The position numbers were made by a program, and so were the translations under genes. This document shows positions 8,413 to 16,442 of a stretch of DNA of 25,166 nt, one piece after another (position 1 is the stretch's first letter; each line of letters starts with the position of its first letter). Origin of the DNA: an uncultured Gilliamella sp. (GTDB taxonomy: Bacteria > Pseudomonadota > Gammaproteobacteria > Enterobacterales > Enterobacteriaceae); the NCBI GenBank assembly GCA_945291235.1, contig CALYQY010000028.1:1-25166 (forward strand), written 5' to 3'. The notes beneath the pieces were generated by a model. The model was not told the origin of the DNA. It did no database searches and worked only from the letters and a program-made list of their open reading frames with translations.

Positions 8413-9432
8413 ATGTCAGCATGGAATATTGCCATTGTTGGTGCGACAGGACAAGTAGGTTCTGCGCTCATTGAGTTACTACAAGAGTATACTCAGAAAA
8501 ATCATAGTATTGAAATTGATAATCTCTACCTAGTCGGCAGTGATAACAGTGCTGGCGAGATTATTCGATTTGCAGGTAAAAATTTAACGGTTATTGATAG
8601 TGCTCAAATGGACTTTAGTCAATGCCATTTTGCTTTTTTTGTCGCGGGTGCGAAAACCAGTGAAAAATATGCTCAACAAGCAGCACAAGCAGGATGCATT
8701 GTGATTGATGCAAGTGGCTATTTTGCTGATCAAGATCATATTCCACTGATTGTGCCACAAGTGAACAATCATGTTTTGGCTGAATACCGTAACGAAAACA
8801 TTATTGCGGTAGCCAGCGCCCCCGTTTCTCAATTACTTCGCTGTGTTGCACCTTTAACAGATATCGAGTTACTCACTAATTTGCATGTAACAAGTTTCAT
8901 TCCCTCTTCAATGTATGGCAAACCAGGCGTTGAAGAACTGGCTGGTCAAAGTGCTCGATTATTAAATGGAATGCCTGTTGATAATGACTTATTCGACAAA
9001 CAGCTTGCTTTCAATCTGTTGCCTATTTCACATGAATCTGATAATTCATCATACGGTGAAAAATCACTGATAAATCAGATTCGTAAAGTTATCAATAATT
9101 ATCAGCTGCCAATATCGATTGAATCTGTTATTGTTCCGGTATTTTATGGACTTGCTCAAGCGGTAAATGTTTCTAGCAGTTTACCGATTGAATTAGATAT
9201 GGCACGTTTTAGCGAATATGGTGTTGAATTACAAGGGGATACGCTTTCAACTCCTGTTACTGAAGTTAATGCCGAATCAGAATCTAATTTGACGATTAAA
9301 TTATCCAATTTAAGGCATAGTTTTGGTCATTATGAACAAATCCAATTTTGGTCAGTTGCTGATAATATTCGCTATTTAGGTGGAATAATGCTCATCCAGA
9401 CGCTTGAGATGCTGATTAATGACTACCTCTAA
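8413..9432 (+). CDS. usg: Usg protein, aspartate-semialdehyde dehydrogenase-like without catalytic Cys
   Basis: A 339-residue homologue of E. coli USG-1, the gene upstream of truA. It keeps the Rossmann NAD(P)-binding start [20 protein letters not shown] and the overall semialdehyde dehydrogenase fold, with [11 protein letters not shown] and the C-terminal [17 protein letters not shown]. Where true aspartate-semialdehyde dehydrogenases have the catalytic Cys in an NCST motif, this protein reads [10 protein letters not shown]. The nucleophile is therefore missing, as in E. coli Usg, and no dehydrogenase activity is expected. The ATG at 8413 fits the E. coli start; a TTG at 8401 is an unlikely alternative. 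Its last 14 bases overlap truA, so the two are translationally coupled. The function of Usg is not established. Confidence 0.93.
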   Translation: MSAWNIAIVGATGQVGSALIELLQEYTQKNHSIEIDNLYLVGSDNSAGEIIRFAGKNLTVIDSAQMDFSQCHFAFFVAGAKTSEKYAQQAAQAGCIVIDASGYFADQDHIPLIVPQVNNHVLAEYRNENIIAVASAPVSQLLRCVAPLTDIELLTNLHVTSFIPSSMYGKPGVEELAGQSARLLNGMPVDNDLFDKQLAFNLLPISHESDNSSYGEKSLINQIRKVINNYQLPISIESVIVPVFYGLAQAVNVSSSLPIELDMARFSEYGVELQGDTLSTPVTEVNAESESNLTIKLSNLRHSFGHYEQIQFWSVADNIRYLGGIMLIQTLEMLINDYL

Positions 9433-10210
9433 AATTGCACTGGGTATTGAATATGATGGCAGTGGATATTTTGGTTGGCAACGCCAACAATCCGTTGATT
9501 CAGTCCAAGAAAGATTAGAGTCTGCTTTATCGGTTATCGCCGATGAGCCTATTACGGTTTTTTGTGCAGGTCGAACGGATGCGGGGGTCCATGCAACAGG
9601 ACAAGTTATTCACTTTGAAACAAAAGCACAACGTTCTCACAGTGCTTGGACAATGGGGGTCAATTCCCACTTACCGTCAAATATTGCGGTGCGGTGGTCT
9701 CAACCTGTTGCGGAAAGTTTTCATGCAAGATTCAGCGCAACTGCTCGACGTTATCGTTATGTGATTTATAATCACCGTTACCGTCCAGCAATTTTATCAA
9801 AAGGGGTTACGCATTACTATTTACCCCTTAATGAAAAGCTCATGCATGAAGCTGCACAATATCTGTTAGGAGAAAACGACTTTTCATCATTTAGAGCCGC
9901 ACAATGTCAGTCGTTAACGCCTTGGCGAAACATTCATCAAATTAGTGTAACCAGACAGGGTGACTATGTGATTGTGGATATAAAAGCGAATGCATTCGTA
10001 CATCATATGGTAAGGAATATCGTCGGCAGTTTGCTAGAAGTTGGCGCTGAAAATCAAAAGCCGCAATGGATTGATGATTTATTGAAAGCTAAAGATAGAA
10101 CACGGGCGGCAGCAACAGCAAAACCGGAAGGTTTGTATTTAGTTCAGGTGGATTATCCACTAGAATATCAAATACCTAATCTTGCATTAGGCCCCTTATT
10201 TTTGAGCTAG
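9419..10210 (+). CDS. truA: tRNA pseudouridine(38-40) synthase TruA
   Basis: TruA modifies U38, U39 and U40 in the anticodon arm of many tRNAs. The protein is 263 residues and aligns with E. coli TruA throughout: [18 protein letters not shown], the catalytic AGRTDAGVH with Asp54 as nucleophile, [35 protein letters not shown] and the terminal GPLFL. The ATG lies inside the end of usg (overlap 9419-9432), which argues for coupled translation. In E. coli usg-truA is followed by dedA and accD; here dnaB follows after 38 bases. Confidence 0.98.
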   Translation: MTTSKIALGIEYDGSGYFGWQRQQSVDSVQERLESALSVIADEPITVFCAGRTDAGVHATGQVIHFETKAQRSHSAWTMGVNSHLPSNIAVRWSQPVAESFHARFSATARRYRYVIYNHRYRPAILSKGVTHYYLPLNEKLMHEAAQYLLGENDFSSFRAAQCQSLTPWRNIHQISVTRQGDYVIVDIKANAFVHHMVRNIVGSLLEVGAENQKPQWIDDLLKAKDRTRAAATAKPEGLYLVQVDYPLEYQIPNLALGPLFLS

Positions 10211-10228
10211 CTAAATGATAAGCTCAAA
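10201..10228 (+). other. Hairpin at the truA stop codon
   Basis: TTTGAGCT (10201-10208) and AGCTCAAA (10221-10228) form a perfect 8-bp stem around a 12-base loop that contains part of the truA stop codon. There is no T-run behind it, so it is not a classical terminator. It may protect the usg-truA mRNA end or damp read-through into dnaB. Confidence 0.35.
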
Positions 10229-10248
10229 TATGAATTAAATTAAAAAAG

Positions 10249-11682
10249 ATGAATCTAATGAATACTGATGAAATCATTACCAATAAAGAAGGTAATAATC
10301 AAAATGCGAAAAACGCAAAACTACATAGCTTAAAATTGCCTCCCCATTCCATAGAGGCAGAGCAAGCTGTTCTCGGTAGTTTAATGCTGGATAATCAGCG
10401 TTGGGATGTCGTTGCTGAAATGATAACCGAACGGGATTTTTATTCACGTCATCATCAACTTATTTTCGCTGAAATGCATATTTTAGTGGGTAAAGGAACA
10501 CCAATAGATTTAATTACGCTTTCAGAAAGTTTAGAAAGTAAGGATTTGCTTGCTGACGTGGGGGGATTTGCTTATTTAGCTGAATTATCAAAAAACACCC
10601 CGAGCGCCATCAATGTTGTGGCATATAGTGATATTATTCGGCAACAAGCTATATTGCGTGAACTTATCAGCGCATCAAATGAGATTGCAGATAACTGTTA
10701 TGCGACAGAAGGGCGAGACAGTAGTGAAATATTGGATTTAGCTGAAAGTAAAATCTTTCAAATTGCTGAAAGCCGTACCAAGCAAGGAGAGGGGCCAAAA
10801 AGCATAACTGAAGTGCTGGAAGCGACGGTTGCTAAAATCGAAGAACTTTTCCAACGCCCACATGATGGTGTCACTGGTGTTTCTACAGGTTTTCTTGATT
10901 TAGACAAAAAGACAGCTGGCTTGCAACGTTCAGATTTAATCATTATTGCCGCACGTCCTTCTATGGGAAAAACAACTTTCGCCATGAATTTGTGTGAAAA
11001 TGCAGCAATGATGCAAGAAAAACCGGTATTAATATTCAGTTTAGAAATGCCTTCAGAACAAATTATGATGCGTATGCTCGCTTCACTTTCTCGAGTAGAC
11101 CAAACACGTATTCGTACTGGTCAATTACAAGATGATGATTGGGCTCGTATTTCAAGTACCATGGGTATTTTGCTTGAAAAGAAAAATATTTACATCGATG
11201 ACTCTTCCGGATTAACGCCAATGGAATTACGTTCACGTGCCAGACGTATTTATCGGGAACATAAAGGGTTAAGTATGATCATGGTCGATTATCTACAGCT
11301 GATGCGTGTACCGAATATGTCTGAAAATCGAACGTTGGAAATTGCTGAAATATCACGATCATTAAAAGCATTAGCAAAAGAATTACAAATTCCGGTTGTT
11401 GCACTATCACAGTTAAATCGTAGTCTTGAACAACGGGCAGATAAAAGACCAGTGAATTCGGATTTACGTGAATCCGGATCGATTGAACAAGATGCCGATG
11501 TAATCATGTTTATTTATCGTGATGAAGTGTATAACGAAGCATCTGAACACAAAGGAATTGCCGAAATTATTTTAGGTAAACAGCGTAATGGTCCAATAGG
11601 TAAAGTAAGATTAAAATTCCAAGGTCAATTTTCACGCTTTGATAATTATGCTGATTCCAGCAAATATATGGATGATGAATAG
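10249..11682 (+). CDS. dnaB: Replicative DNA helicase DnaB
   Basis: The hexameric 5'-3' helicase that unwinds DNA at the replication fork. The protein is 477 residues (E. coli 471). The N-terminal domain follows a poorly conserved leader of about 25 residues and begins at LPPHSIEAEQAVLGSLMLDN. The RecA-like domain carries Walker A ARPSMGKT (235-242, Lys241), Walker B-type IMVDYLQLM, and the C-terminal SQLNRSLEQRADKRPVNSDLRESG, QDADVIMFIYRDE and GKQRNGPIG. ATG 10249 is taken; the ATG nine bases later is equally possible since the leader is variable. No intein or insertion is seen. Its position after truA differs from E. coli. Confidence 0.98.
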   Translation: MNLMNTDEIITNKEGNNQNAKNAKLHSLKLPPHSIEAEQAVLGSLMLDNQRWDVVAEMITERDFYSRHHQLIFAEMHILVGKGTPIDLITLSESLESKDLLADVGGFAYLAELSKNTPSAINVVAYSDIIRQQAILRELISASNEIADNCYATEGRDSSEILDLAESKIFQIAESRTKQGEGPKSITEVLEATVAKIEELFQRPHDGVTGVSTGFLDLDKKTAGLQRSDLIIIAARPSMGKTTFAMNLCENAAMMQEKPVLIFSLEMPSEQIMMRMLASLSRVDQTRIRTGQLQDDDWARISSTMGILLEKKNIYIDDSSGLTPMELRSRARRIYREHKGLSMIMVDYLQLMRVPNMSENRTLEIAEISRSLKALAKELQIPVVALSQLNRSLEQRADKRPVNSDLRESGSIEQDADVIMFIYRDEVYNEASEHKGIAEIILGKQRNGPIGKVRLKFQGQFSRFDNYADSSKYMDDE

Positions 11683-11700
11683 TTAAAAAATTCCAAAGCG

Positions 11701-11750
11701 AAAATTGCGTAAATGTCATGACGACTAACAAGTCACATTTACGCAATTTT
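11701..11750. terminator. Bidirectional terminator between dnaB and sitD
   Basis: A perfect 16-bp stem pairs 11701-11716 with 11735-11750, starting with AAAA and ending with TTTT, so each strand has a T-tract on its 3' side. A further GAC/GTC pairing is possible inside the loop after a 3-base bulge. It lies between two convergent genes (dnaB ends 11682, sitD ends 11759), which makes a shared intrinsic terminator the natural reading. Confidence 0.85.
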
Positions 11751-11758
11751 ATTAATGG

Positions 11759-12589
11759 TTAATTTTGACGGCTTTTAATATAGACATAACTTTGTGTAAA
11801 AACAAAAATAGTAGCTTGTAGAATCACAATGCAAGCACTGGTAGATGCATCTAAATGATAACTGATCAATGTTCCCATAACGGTTGAAAAGACAGAAATT
11901 AACACCGCAATAACTAACATTCTTTCAAATCGTTTACTGATTAAAAAAGCAGTAATACCCGGTGCAATCAACATAGCAATGACCAATATAACCCCAGCTG
12001 CTTTTAGCGATCCTACAATAGTTAAAGCTAGAATACTCAGTAATCCATAATGTAATAATCGAACGGGTAATCCAACCACTCTTGCTTGAACAGGATCAAA
12101 ACAATAAAGCATGAGATCACGACGCTTAATGATAACAATAATAGACACAACAGCAGCAATAAAAATAATCTGTATTAATTCTGCATAACTTGTACCAAGT
12201 ACACTACCAAATAAGATATGGTTCAAATGTTGCGACGTATCAACTTTAGAAAATAACACTAAACCGAATGCAAACATACCGGAAAACACAATTCCCATGA
12301 CGGTATCTTCTTTAATTCGGCTGTTTTCTTTTATAAAACCGGTAGCGACTGAGCAAAATAAACCTGACACAAAAGCCCCGATAATAATGGGAATTCCGGC
12401 TAAGAAGGCAAGTACAATACCGGGTAATACTGCATGTGATATAGCATCGCCCATCAATGACCACCCTTTCAAAACTAAAAAGCACGATAGTAGGGCACAA
12501 ACTATACCGGTTGCAAGCGCGGCTAAAATGGCTCTTTGCATAAGAGGAATTGTAAAAGGATGAAAAATAAAATACCCTATATCAGTCAT
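11759..12589 (-). CDS. sitD: Mn/Fe ABC transporter permease, SitD/YfeD type
   Basis: A 276-residue inner-membrane protein with multiple hydrophobic segments, belonging to the ABC-3 family that imports Mn2+, Fe2+ or Zn2+. The family signature LVLKGWSLMGDAISHAVLPG is near the N terminus, and the cytoplasmic coupling region FDPVQARVVGLPVRLLHY is present. It is the last gene of the operon, 2 bases after the paralogous sitC-type permease, so the channel is probably a heterodimer of the two. Orthology to SitD rather than to the other permease rests on gene order and on its shorter C terminus. Zn transport cannot be excluded from sequence alone, but ZnuB-type systems have a single permease, which favours Mn/Fe. 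Confidence 0.9.
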   Translation of the reverse strand: MTDIGYFIFHPFTIPLMQRAILAALATGIVCALLSCFLVLKGWSLMGDAISHAVLPGIVLAFLAGIPIIIGAFVSGLFCSVATGFIKENSRIKEDTVMGIVFSGMFAFGLVLFSKVDTSQHLNHILFGSVLGTSYAELIQIIFIAAVVSIIVIIKRRDLMLYCFDPVQARVVGLPVRLLHYGLLSILALTIVGSLKAAGVILVIAMLIAPGITAFLISKRFERMLVIAVLISVFSTVMGTLISYHLDASTSACIVILQATIFVFTQSYVYIKSRQN

Positions 12590-12591
12590 AC

Positions 12592-13452
12592 TTAATCCCC
12601 TTTACTTAAGCGAAGTTGTCTAATTTTGCGGCGATTAGAAATTAATCCTTGTTTAGGCGCAAATAAAAAAGCAAAAATAAAAACTAACGTTTGCAATGTG
12701 ACAATAACGCCACCTGTTTCACCATTTAAAAAGTAACTAAACCACGCTCCAATAGCACTGGTTAGTGCACCAATTATTACCGAAATAATCAATAAATGTG
12801 AAAATCGATTAGTCAGCAAATAAGCGGTTGCACCGGGCGTGACAACCATTGCAATAACTAAAATTGCCCCAACCGTTTGTAAAGCTGCAACTGTGCAAGC
12901 ACTTAAAATAGTAAAAAAAAGGATTTTTAAAGGTAAAGGTCTTAAACCGATTGATCTGGCATGAATTTCATCAAAAAATACAACTAATAAATCCTTCCAG
13001 AATAATAATAAAAGTACAACCGAAACCAATATGATAATCTGCACTTGCCACATATCACTATCATCAATACCTAAAATATTACCAAAAATAATTGTCTGGG
13101 CATTAATAGAAGTCGGATTTAATGAAAGAATTAATAAACCAATCGCAAAAAAAGTAGAAAAAATAAAACCAATAATGGCATCCTCTTTTAATCGGGTCAT
13201 AGCTCTTACCATGGTAATAGAAAGTGCAGCCAATAATCCCGTAAAAAAAGCGCCTACCGAATAAGGTAAACCCAGTGCATAAGCTCCGGCAACACCAGGG
13301 ACCACTGAATGAGATAAAGCATCGCCCATTAATGACCAGCCCTTTAACATTAAAAAGGCAGATAAAAAAGCACAAGCTGCGCCGACAATGCTACTTACCC
13401 AGATGGCTTTTAGCATAAAGTCATAACTAAATGGTTCAAGAAGGAGTTCCAT
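12592..13452 (-). CDS. sitC: Mn/Fe ABC transporter permease, SitC/YfeC type
   Basis: A 286-residue ABC-3 family permease, paralogous to the next gene. It has the same signature LMLKGWSLMGDALSHSVVPG and the coupling stretch FFDEIHARSIGLRPLPLKIL. Multiple transmembrane helices cover residues about 10-270, and a basic C-terminal tail (NRRKIRQLRLSKGD) follows on the predicted cytoplasmic side. Its ATG directly abuts the stop codon of the ATPase gene, as expected for translational coupling. AAGGAGTT, a pattern seen upstream in the coding strand orientation, is not a ribosome binding site for this strand; translation probably relies on coupling. Confidence 0.9.
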   Translation of the reverse strand: MELLLEPFSYDFMLKAIWVSSIVGAACAFLSAFLMLKGWSLMGDALSHSVVPGVAGAYALGLPYSVGAFFTGLLAALSITMVRAMTRLKEDAIIGFIFSTFFAIGLLILSLNPTSINAQTIIFGNILGIDDSDMWQVQIIILVSVVLLLLFWKDLLVVFFDEIHARSIGLRPLPLKILFFTILSACTVAALQTVGAILVIAMVVTPGATAYLLTNRFSHLLIISVIIGALTSAIGAWFSYFLNGETGGVIVTLQTLVFIFAFLFAPKQGLISNRRKIRQLRLSKGD

Positions 13453-14349
13453 TTATTGCTGTCCTTTTGGTTCATGATCATGATGTTCAACAAGTAAATC
13501 TTGATGAGGAGAATCATCTTTACCTTCACCATAAAATATTGCTGCACGTTCATCATCGGTTAAAATAGATACCTTGCGAGGATCTTCATCTTCATGTAAC
13601 TTTTCACCCGAAAGACTTAAATAACGCAAAGCACCGCCAAAAGTAGTCATTAAATTTTGAGGAGTAAATGTGGATTGAGTTGATCCAAAAGCCAGAACAG
13701 TTTGATTAATCAAAACAACTTGATCACAAAATTCAGGTACACTACCTAAATTATGGGTAGAAACTAAAATTAAATGCCCCTCATCACGAAGATCTTTCAA
13801 AAGTTCAATAATGGCATTTTCTGTTTTAACATCAACCCCAGTAAAAGGCTCATCTAATAAAAGTACTTTACCTTGTTGAGCTAACGCTCTGGCTAAAAAT
13901 ACACGTTTTTTTTGACCGCCAGAAAGCTCGCCAATTTGTCGATGTTTAAATTCGAGCATATCTACACGCTTTAGGGCAATATCAACTTGTCTTTTATCCT
14001 CTTTACTTGGAATACGTAAAAAAGACATATATCCATAACGTCCCATCATTACTACGTCAGACACTAACACAGGAAAATCCCAATCAACCTCTTCCGTTTG
14101 GGGTACATAAGCAATAATATTTTGTTTTAATGCTTGTTTTACAGGCGTATTATTAAAAGTCACTTGTCCCTTAGTTGGTCGTATCATCCCCATAATGCTT
14201 TTAAACAGTGTAGATTTACCACTACCATTAACGCCAACCAGTGCACATATAGTGCCACCATGTAAGCTAAAACTTGCATCATGAATAGCAGTGTGACCAT
14301 TATTATAAGTCACAGTAATATCATCAACGTTTAGGCAAATTTGAGTCAT
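13453..14349 (-). CDS. sitB: Mn/Fe ABC transporter ATP-binding protein, SitB/YfeB type
   Basis: A 298-residue cytoplasmic ATPase that powers the importer. All nucleotide-binding motifs are intact: Walker [10 protein letters not shown] (39-47), Q-loop Gln84, signature LSGGQ (142-146), Walker B LLLDE (163-167) and H-loop His199. The last 60 or so residues extend beyond the core and end in a histidine/acid-rich tail (His282, 289, 290 and 292 among Asp/Glu), which could bind metal. Its ATG shares one base with the sitA stop codon (TGATG arrangement on the - strand), so translation is coupled to the binding protein. Confidence 0.93.
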   Translation of the reverse strand: MTQICLNVDDITVTYNNGHTAIHDASFSLHGGTICALVGVNGSGKSTLFKSIMGMIRPTKGQVTFNNTPVKQALKQNIIAYVPQTEEVDWDFPVLVSDVVMMGRYGYMSFLRIPSKEDKRQVDIALKRVDMLEFKHRQIGELSGGQKKRVFLARALAQQGKVLLLDEPFTGVDVKTENAIIELLKDLRDEGHLILVSTHNLGSVPEFCDQVVLINQTVLAFGSTQSTFTPQNLMTTFGGALRYLSLSGEKLHEDEDPRKVSILTDDERAAIFYGEGKDDSPHQDLLVEHHDHEPKGQQ

Positions 14350-15269
14350 CAGTTTTCAAACCCCTTAGCTATTGTTTCAACAGTCACTTTTAATAAATCG
14401 ATATAGGTTGGTACTGGACCATCTTTAGTTGAAAGTGAATCAACATATAACACACCTCCATACTTAGCACCTGTCTCTTTACTTACCTGCTTAGCCGGTT
14501 TATCCGAAATCGTACTTTCACTAAAAACAACCGGAATATTATTTTTACGAACCGTATCAATCAGATTTTTAACTTGTTTAGGTGTGCCTTGCTGCTCAGC
14601 ATTAATAGGCCACAAATACGCTTCTTTAAGATTATAATCTCTTGCCAAATAACTAAAAGCCCCTTCACTGGTGACTAACCAACGCTGAGATTCTGGAATT
14701 TTGGCTAGGCGTTCTCTTAAAGGCGCATCAATAGCTTTAATCTTAGCAACATAATCGGCAGCATTTTTATTGTAAATATCGGCATGTTTCGGATCATATT
14801 TAACAAAAGCTGCACGAATATTTTCAATATAAGTTAAAGCAAGTGTCGGAGACATCCAAGCATGTGGATTAGGATTACCTTTATAACTTCCTTCCTGAAT
14901 CGGCATAGGGTCAATTCCTTCTGTTACCGTAACCGAAGGAACATCTTTAATATCTTCAAAAAAACGCTTAAACCAAAGTTCTAAATTAAGTCCATTCCAT
15001 AATACTAAATCGGCAGAAAGTGCTTTAGTAATATCTTGAGGGGTTGGATCATATTCATGAATCTCAGCACCAACTTTAGTGATTGACTCAACTATCGCTG
15101 TATCGCCCGCAATATTTTGTGCGATATCTTGAATCACGGTAAATGTCGTAACAACTTTAAATTTTTTTTCTTCAGCGATTGCAGAGTTAGCCACGCCAGT
15201 AAGAATAATTAATGATGTAAAAATCAAATTTAATAAAGTTTTACGACTTTTGATAGAATTGAATTTCAT
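14349..15269 (-). CDS. sitA: Mn/Fe ABC transporter periplasmic binding protein, SitA/YfeA type
   Basis: A 306-residue periplasmic solute-binding protein of the cluster A-I metal family. A signal peptide is clear: basic start (KSRKT), hydrophobic core ([14 protein letters not shown]) and an Ala-Ile-Ala cleavage site before Glu33. The four metal ligands expected for Mn/Fe binders are present in context: His71 ([11 protein letters not shown]), His136 ([10 protein letters not shown]), Glu202 ([13 protein letters not shown]) and Asp277 (YVDSLS). The absence of the long His-rich loop typical of ZnuA supports Mn/Fe over Zn. ATG 15269 is chosen because AGGAG (complement of 15276-15280) lies 6 bases upstream; TTG 15275 would abut that site. 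It is the first gene of the operon. Confidence 0.94.
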   Translation of the reverse strand: MKFNSIKSRKTLLNLIFTSLIILTGVANSAIAEEKKFKVVTTFTVIQDIAQNIAGDTAIVESITKVGAEIHEYDPTPQDITKALSADLVLWNGLNLELWFKRFFEDIKDVPSVTVTEGIDPMPIQEGSYKGNPNPHAWMSPTLALTYIENIRAAFVKYDPKHADIYNKNAADYVAKIKAIDAPLRERLAKIPESQRWLVTSEGAFSYLARDYNLKEAYLWPINAEQQGTPKQVKNLIDTVRKNNIPVVFSESTISDKPAKQVSKETGAKYGGVLYVDSLSTKDGPVPTYIDLLKVTVETIAKGFEN

Positions 15270-15415
15270 TAGCAACTCCTATTTAATAATATACTCAATC
15301 ATCTTCAAGATACCGAGAAATCAAGGAAAACGTGAAAGCTAAAAAGAAATCCTTTTCATAATAGCTTCCTTTAACTATCTAATAAAGTGATAAAAATAAA
15401 TACACTTTAAATGTT

Positions 15416-15434
15416 AATGAGAATTATTATCATT
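15416..15434. promoter_or_regulatory. Fur-box-like operator upstream of sitA
   Basis: AATGAGAAT-T-ATTATCATT is a 9-1-9 inverted repeat with one mismatch, and its core (15418-15432) matches the 7-1-7 Fur consensus TGATAATNATTATCA at all but one specified position. It lies about 147 bp upstream of sitA and 437 bp upstream of tssB. sit/yfe operons in other enterics are repressed by Fur with iron and by MntR with manganese. I saw no MntR-type site. Confidence 0.7.
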
Positions 15435-15777
15435 TAAGTCGCTAAAGTCAAATAAATTTGTTTAATTTAGTCAATTTTTAAATTATTAGATAACGTATTT
15501 TAAATAAATATTTATTGAAAAAGGAGATAGCCTTATCTATTAAAATAATAGCCATTTTAATAATTGATTTATTGAGTTAACTATAGTTAAAAAAATTTAA
15601 AAAACATTTTAAAAATTGAATTAGCATTAAATTTAATAAAATTTATTTAAAAATGATTAAAAAACAATCCATCAGTTCACATCTGCGACATCATAAAAAC
15701 CCTTTATTTTGCTAGAAAAATAAGCAAATTTTAAAAAAAATTCTTTATGAAAAAATTAATTAATTTAAGCGTTAAGA

Positions 15778-15806
15778 TTGTAATTAATTCGTAAATCGTG
15801 TAATTT
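15778..15806 (+). promoter_or_regulatory. Candidate promoter for the T6SS operon
   Basis: TTGTAA (15778-15783), 17-bp spacer, TAATTT (15801-15806). A start near 15813 would give a leader of about 58 bases before the tssB ATG. In such AT-rich DNA chance matches are common, so this is tentative. I saw no convincing sigma-54 element. Confidence 0.35.
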
Positions 15807-15870
15807 ATTCACAACTTAAGGGTAATTATTTATTTTAGCCTTTAAAGGGAATGGAAATTTAGGAGAAATT

Positions 15871-16371
15871 ATGTCAAACAGTTATCAAAATGAAGTCCCA
15901 GCTGCCCGCGTGAATATCAGTTTAGATTTACACACTGGCGGAGCCTCAAAGAAAGTTGAACTACCACTTAAAATATTGTCAATTGGCGATTATGGTCGTG
16001 GAAAAGATAAACGTTCACTTTCTGAAAAAGAAAAAGTATCGATTAATAAAAATAATTTCGATGCAGTGTTAAACGATTTTAGACCAGAAGCTAAAATAAG
16101 TGTACCTAATACACTTGCAGATGATGGTAGTGACATCAGTGTTGATTTGGTGTTTGAATCTATGAAAGATTTTTCACCAGAACAAGTCGCTAAAAAAATC
16201 CCACAACTACGTTCTTTACTTGCAATGCGCAATCTATTAAGAGATTTGAAATCAAATCTATTAGATAACGCTACTTTCCGCTATGAACTTGAAAAAATAG
16301 TGAAAGATCAACAACTCTCTGATGAGCTCCGTGCTGAATTAGAATCAATTGTATCTGAAAGTAAAAAATAA
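15871..16371 (+). CDS. tssB: T6SS contractile sheath small subunit TssB (VipA)
   Basis: TssB pairs with TssC to build the contractile sheath that surrounds the Hcp tube and drives secretion. The protein is 166 residues, the usual family length. Typical features are the beta-strand-rich N terminus (ARVNISLDLHTG, KKVELPLKILSIGDYG), the IDKNNFDAVL-like stretch (here INKNNFDAVLNDF), FESMKDFSPEQVAKKIPQL, and a helical C-terminal part with RSLLAMRNLLRDLKSNLLDN. The start has a strong AGGAGA ribosome binding site (15861-15866). It is the first gene of the + strand T6SS cluster, 71 bases before tssC. Confidence 0.97.
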   Translation: MSNSYQNEVPAARVNISLDLHTGGASKKVELPLKILSIGDYGRGKDKRSLSEKEKVSINKNNFDAVLNDFRPEAKISVPNTLADDGSDISVDLVFESMKDFSPEQVAKKIPQLRSLLAMRNLLRDLKSNLLDNATFRYELEKIVKDQQLSDELRAELESIVSESKK

Positions 16372-16442
16372 AATTTTAATCAATCAAAACTCAATTTGCA
16401 CAGCAAAATATAAAGTTTGATAAAAATTAAGAGATAAAAGTA

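Larger units (their letters stand above)
15270..15870. promoter_or_regulatory. 600-bp AT-rich divergent intergenic region, sitA / tssB
   Basis: No gene is visible here. The DNA is markedly richer in A and T than the flanking genes, with long A and T tracts from about 15440 to 15830. It holds a Fur-box-like palindrome (15416-15434), a small inverted repeat TTAAAAT/ATTTTAA (15540-15546, 15554-15560), an AGATA/TATCT hairpin around 15535 and a candidate tssB promoter (15778-15806). A tssB ribosome binding site AGGAGA is at 15861-15866. AT-rich DNA upstream of T6SS loci is a frequent target of H-NS-like silencers; that role here is inference. Confidence 0.6.

Noticed and set aside
12297..13264. 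+ strand open frames inside sitC and sitD
   Set aside because: They overlap well-supported permease genes on the other strand and show no recognisable domain.
15440..15830. Possible small RNA or origin in the AT-rich region
   Set aside because: Only short, weak dyads and no terminator, no DnaA-box cluster and no iterons were seen. The region is better described as regulatory DNA.
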